A DNA stretch of 24,876 bases, from NCBI RefSeq assembly GCF_000496755.2, contig NZ_AYKS02000021.1, forward strand, positions 1-24,876, in the 5' to 3' direction. The DNA comes from Serratia sp. DD3. Lineage in GTDB: Bacteria > Pseudomonadota > Gammaproteobacteria > Enterobacterales > Enterobacteriaceae. The position numbers and the translations under genes were made by a program. The notes under the pieces are model-generated. The model saw only the letters and a list, made by a program, of their open reading frames with translations. It was not told the DNA's origin and did not search any database. Position 1 is the first letter of the stretch. Each line of letters opens with the position of its first letter. Of the stretch, positions 24,254-24,876 are shown one piece after another.

Positions 24254-24355
24254 AACAATCAGCAATATGACAATGACTGACTACCCTCGATAATCGCTAG
24301 ATTGAGTGATAACGCGATTGTTATGATTTAAATTAACATCAATGGTGTAATGTAT

Positions 24356-24876
24356 ATGGCGAGTATTAACACATCCTTGGTAATAAACAATGTTCCAGCA
24401 AAGTTGGCTACTTCAGGCTCCGAGAAAAAGAAGAGAGTAAAGATAGGGCTTAATCTTATCATGCTCAGTCGACAGGGATTACTATGGTTTTTATCAGCCA
24501 TTATGGCATTCCCATTCGTTTGGATGATACTGGGTTCGATGAAAACTAATGACGAAATATTTAATCATCCATTAAAATTACTTCCGGATGATTTTCATGT
24601 CAACAGCTTTATTGAGGCGTTGCATTCGGCACCCTTTGGTACCTATTTAATTAATAGTTTTACTGTGGCTATGTCTCTTACAATCATTATTTTAATAAAC
24701 TCAAGTTTGTTTGCCTATGCGCTGACACAACTACGTATTCGCTACGGCAATCTTTTGTTTTTTATACTTCTGTTATGCTATATGCTGCCAGCAGCAGTGA
24801 CCTATATTCCTTCTTATATTATTCTGGCTAAGCTAGATTTGTTGGATACTCATCTTGGCTTAGTGATATCCAATGC
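24356..24876 (+). CDS. Sugar ABC transporter permease, MalG/UgpE family (partial)
   Basis: The frame is open from the ATG at 24356 to the right window edge (173 codons). A polar, lysine-rich N-terminus of about 40 residues (MASINTSLVINNVPAKL ... SEKKKRVKIG) precedes the first helix (LLWFLSAIMAFPFVWMILGSMKTNDEIF), a signature of MalG/UgpE-type permeases ('GSxKTNxEIF'). NSFTVAMSLTIIILINSSLFAYAL and the segment LLCYMLPAAVTYIPSYIILAKLDLLDTHLGLV follow. The EAA loop and the last helices lie beyond the window. It would pair with the upstream MalF-like permease. No strong ribosome site is visible before the ATG. Confidence 0.88.
   Translation, partial: MASINTSLVINNVPAKLATSGSEKKKRVKIGLNLIMLSRQGLLWFLSAIMAFPFVWMILGSMKTNDEIFNHPLKLLPDDFHVNSFIEALHSAPFGTYLINSFTVAMSLTIIILINSSLFAYALTQLRIRYGNLLFFILLLCYMLPAAVTYIPSYIILAKLDLLDTHLGLVISN

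Overview
The window looks like a chromosomal segment of a Yersinia-like member of the Enterobacterales. The evidence is close full-length similarity to E. coli YeiH, YeiE, LysP, PlaP, SbcB and YeeX/TmaR, a moderate base composition, and a palindromic intergenic sequence whose edge resembles repeats I recall from Yersinia and relatives. The genus is inference. In E. coli K-12, lysP-yeiE-yeiH and plaP-sbcB-yeeX are two separate neighbourhoods; here they are joined.

Layout. 1-323: the 3' end of an IS4-type transposase gene. 453-2554: divergent yeiH (-) and its LysR regulator yeiE (+). 2714-6073: two APC permeases, lysP (lysine) and plaP (putrescine). plaP has a long leader containing a candidate upstream reading frame and an RNA structure that can hide its ribosome binding site. 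6143-8200: sbcB (-, TTG start) and divergent tmaR/yeeX (+). 8408-8493: five tandem 17-base repeats, followed by a four-gene MCE lipid-transport operon at 8595-12117 (STAS-permease, ATPase, MCE protein, lipoprotein). This operon differs from the three MCE systems of E. coli.

12523-17161: a little-studied four-gene operon. It encodes a membrane-anchored substrate-binding-like protein, a TelA 'toxic anion resistance' protein, a lipoprotein fusing a substrate-binding domain to a von Willebrand A domain, and a small XpaC-like membrane protein. There is no transporter permease or ATPase in it. A PHO-box-like sequence lies just upstream.

17387-22973 (-): a tightly overlapping operon running lacI-type regulator, binding protein, two permeases, ATPase and a GpdQ-like metallophosphodiesterase. 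It reads as uptake plus intracellular cleavage of a phosphodiester or other organophosphate. A second PHO-box-like sequence lies upstream, on the minus strand. The two convergent operons therefore may form one phosphate-starvation island; this is the most interesting inference in the window.

23217 to the end: an AT-richer sugar-type ABC transporter with two permease genes, the second cut by the window edge. They are separated by an unusual 272-base gap holding palindromic and hexamer repeats. I saw no rRNA, tRNA or CRISPR array.
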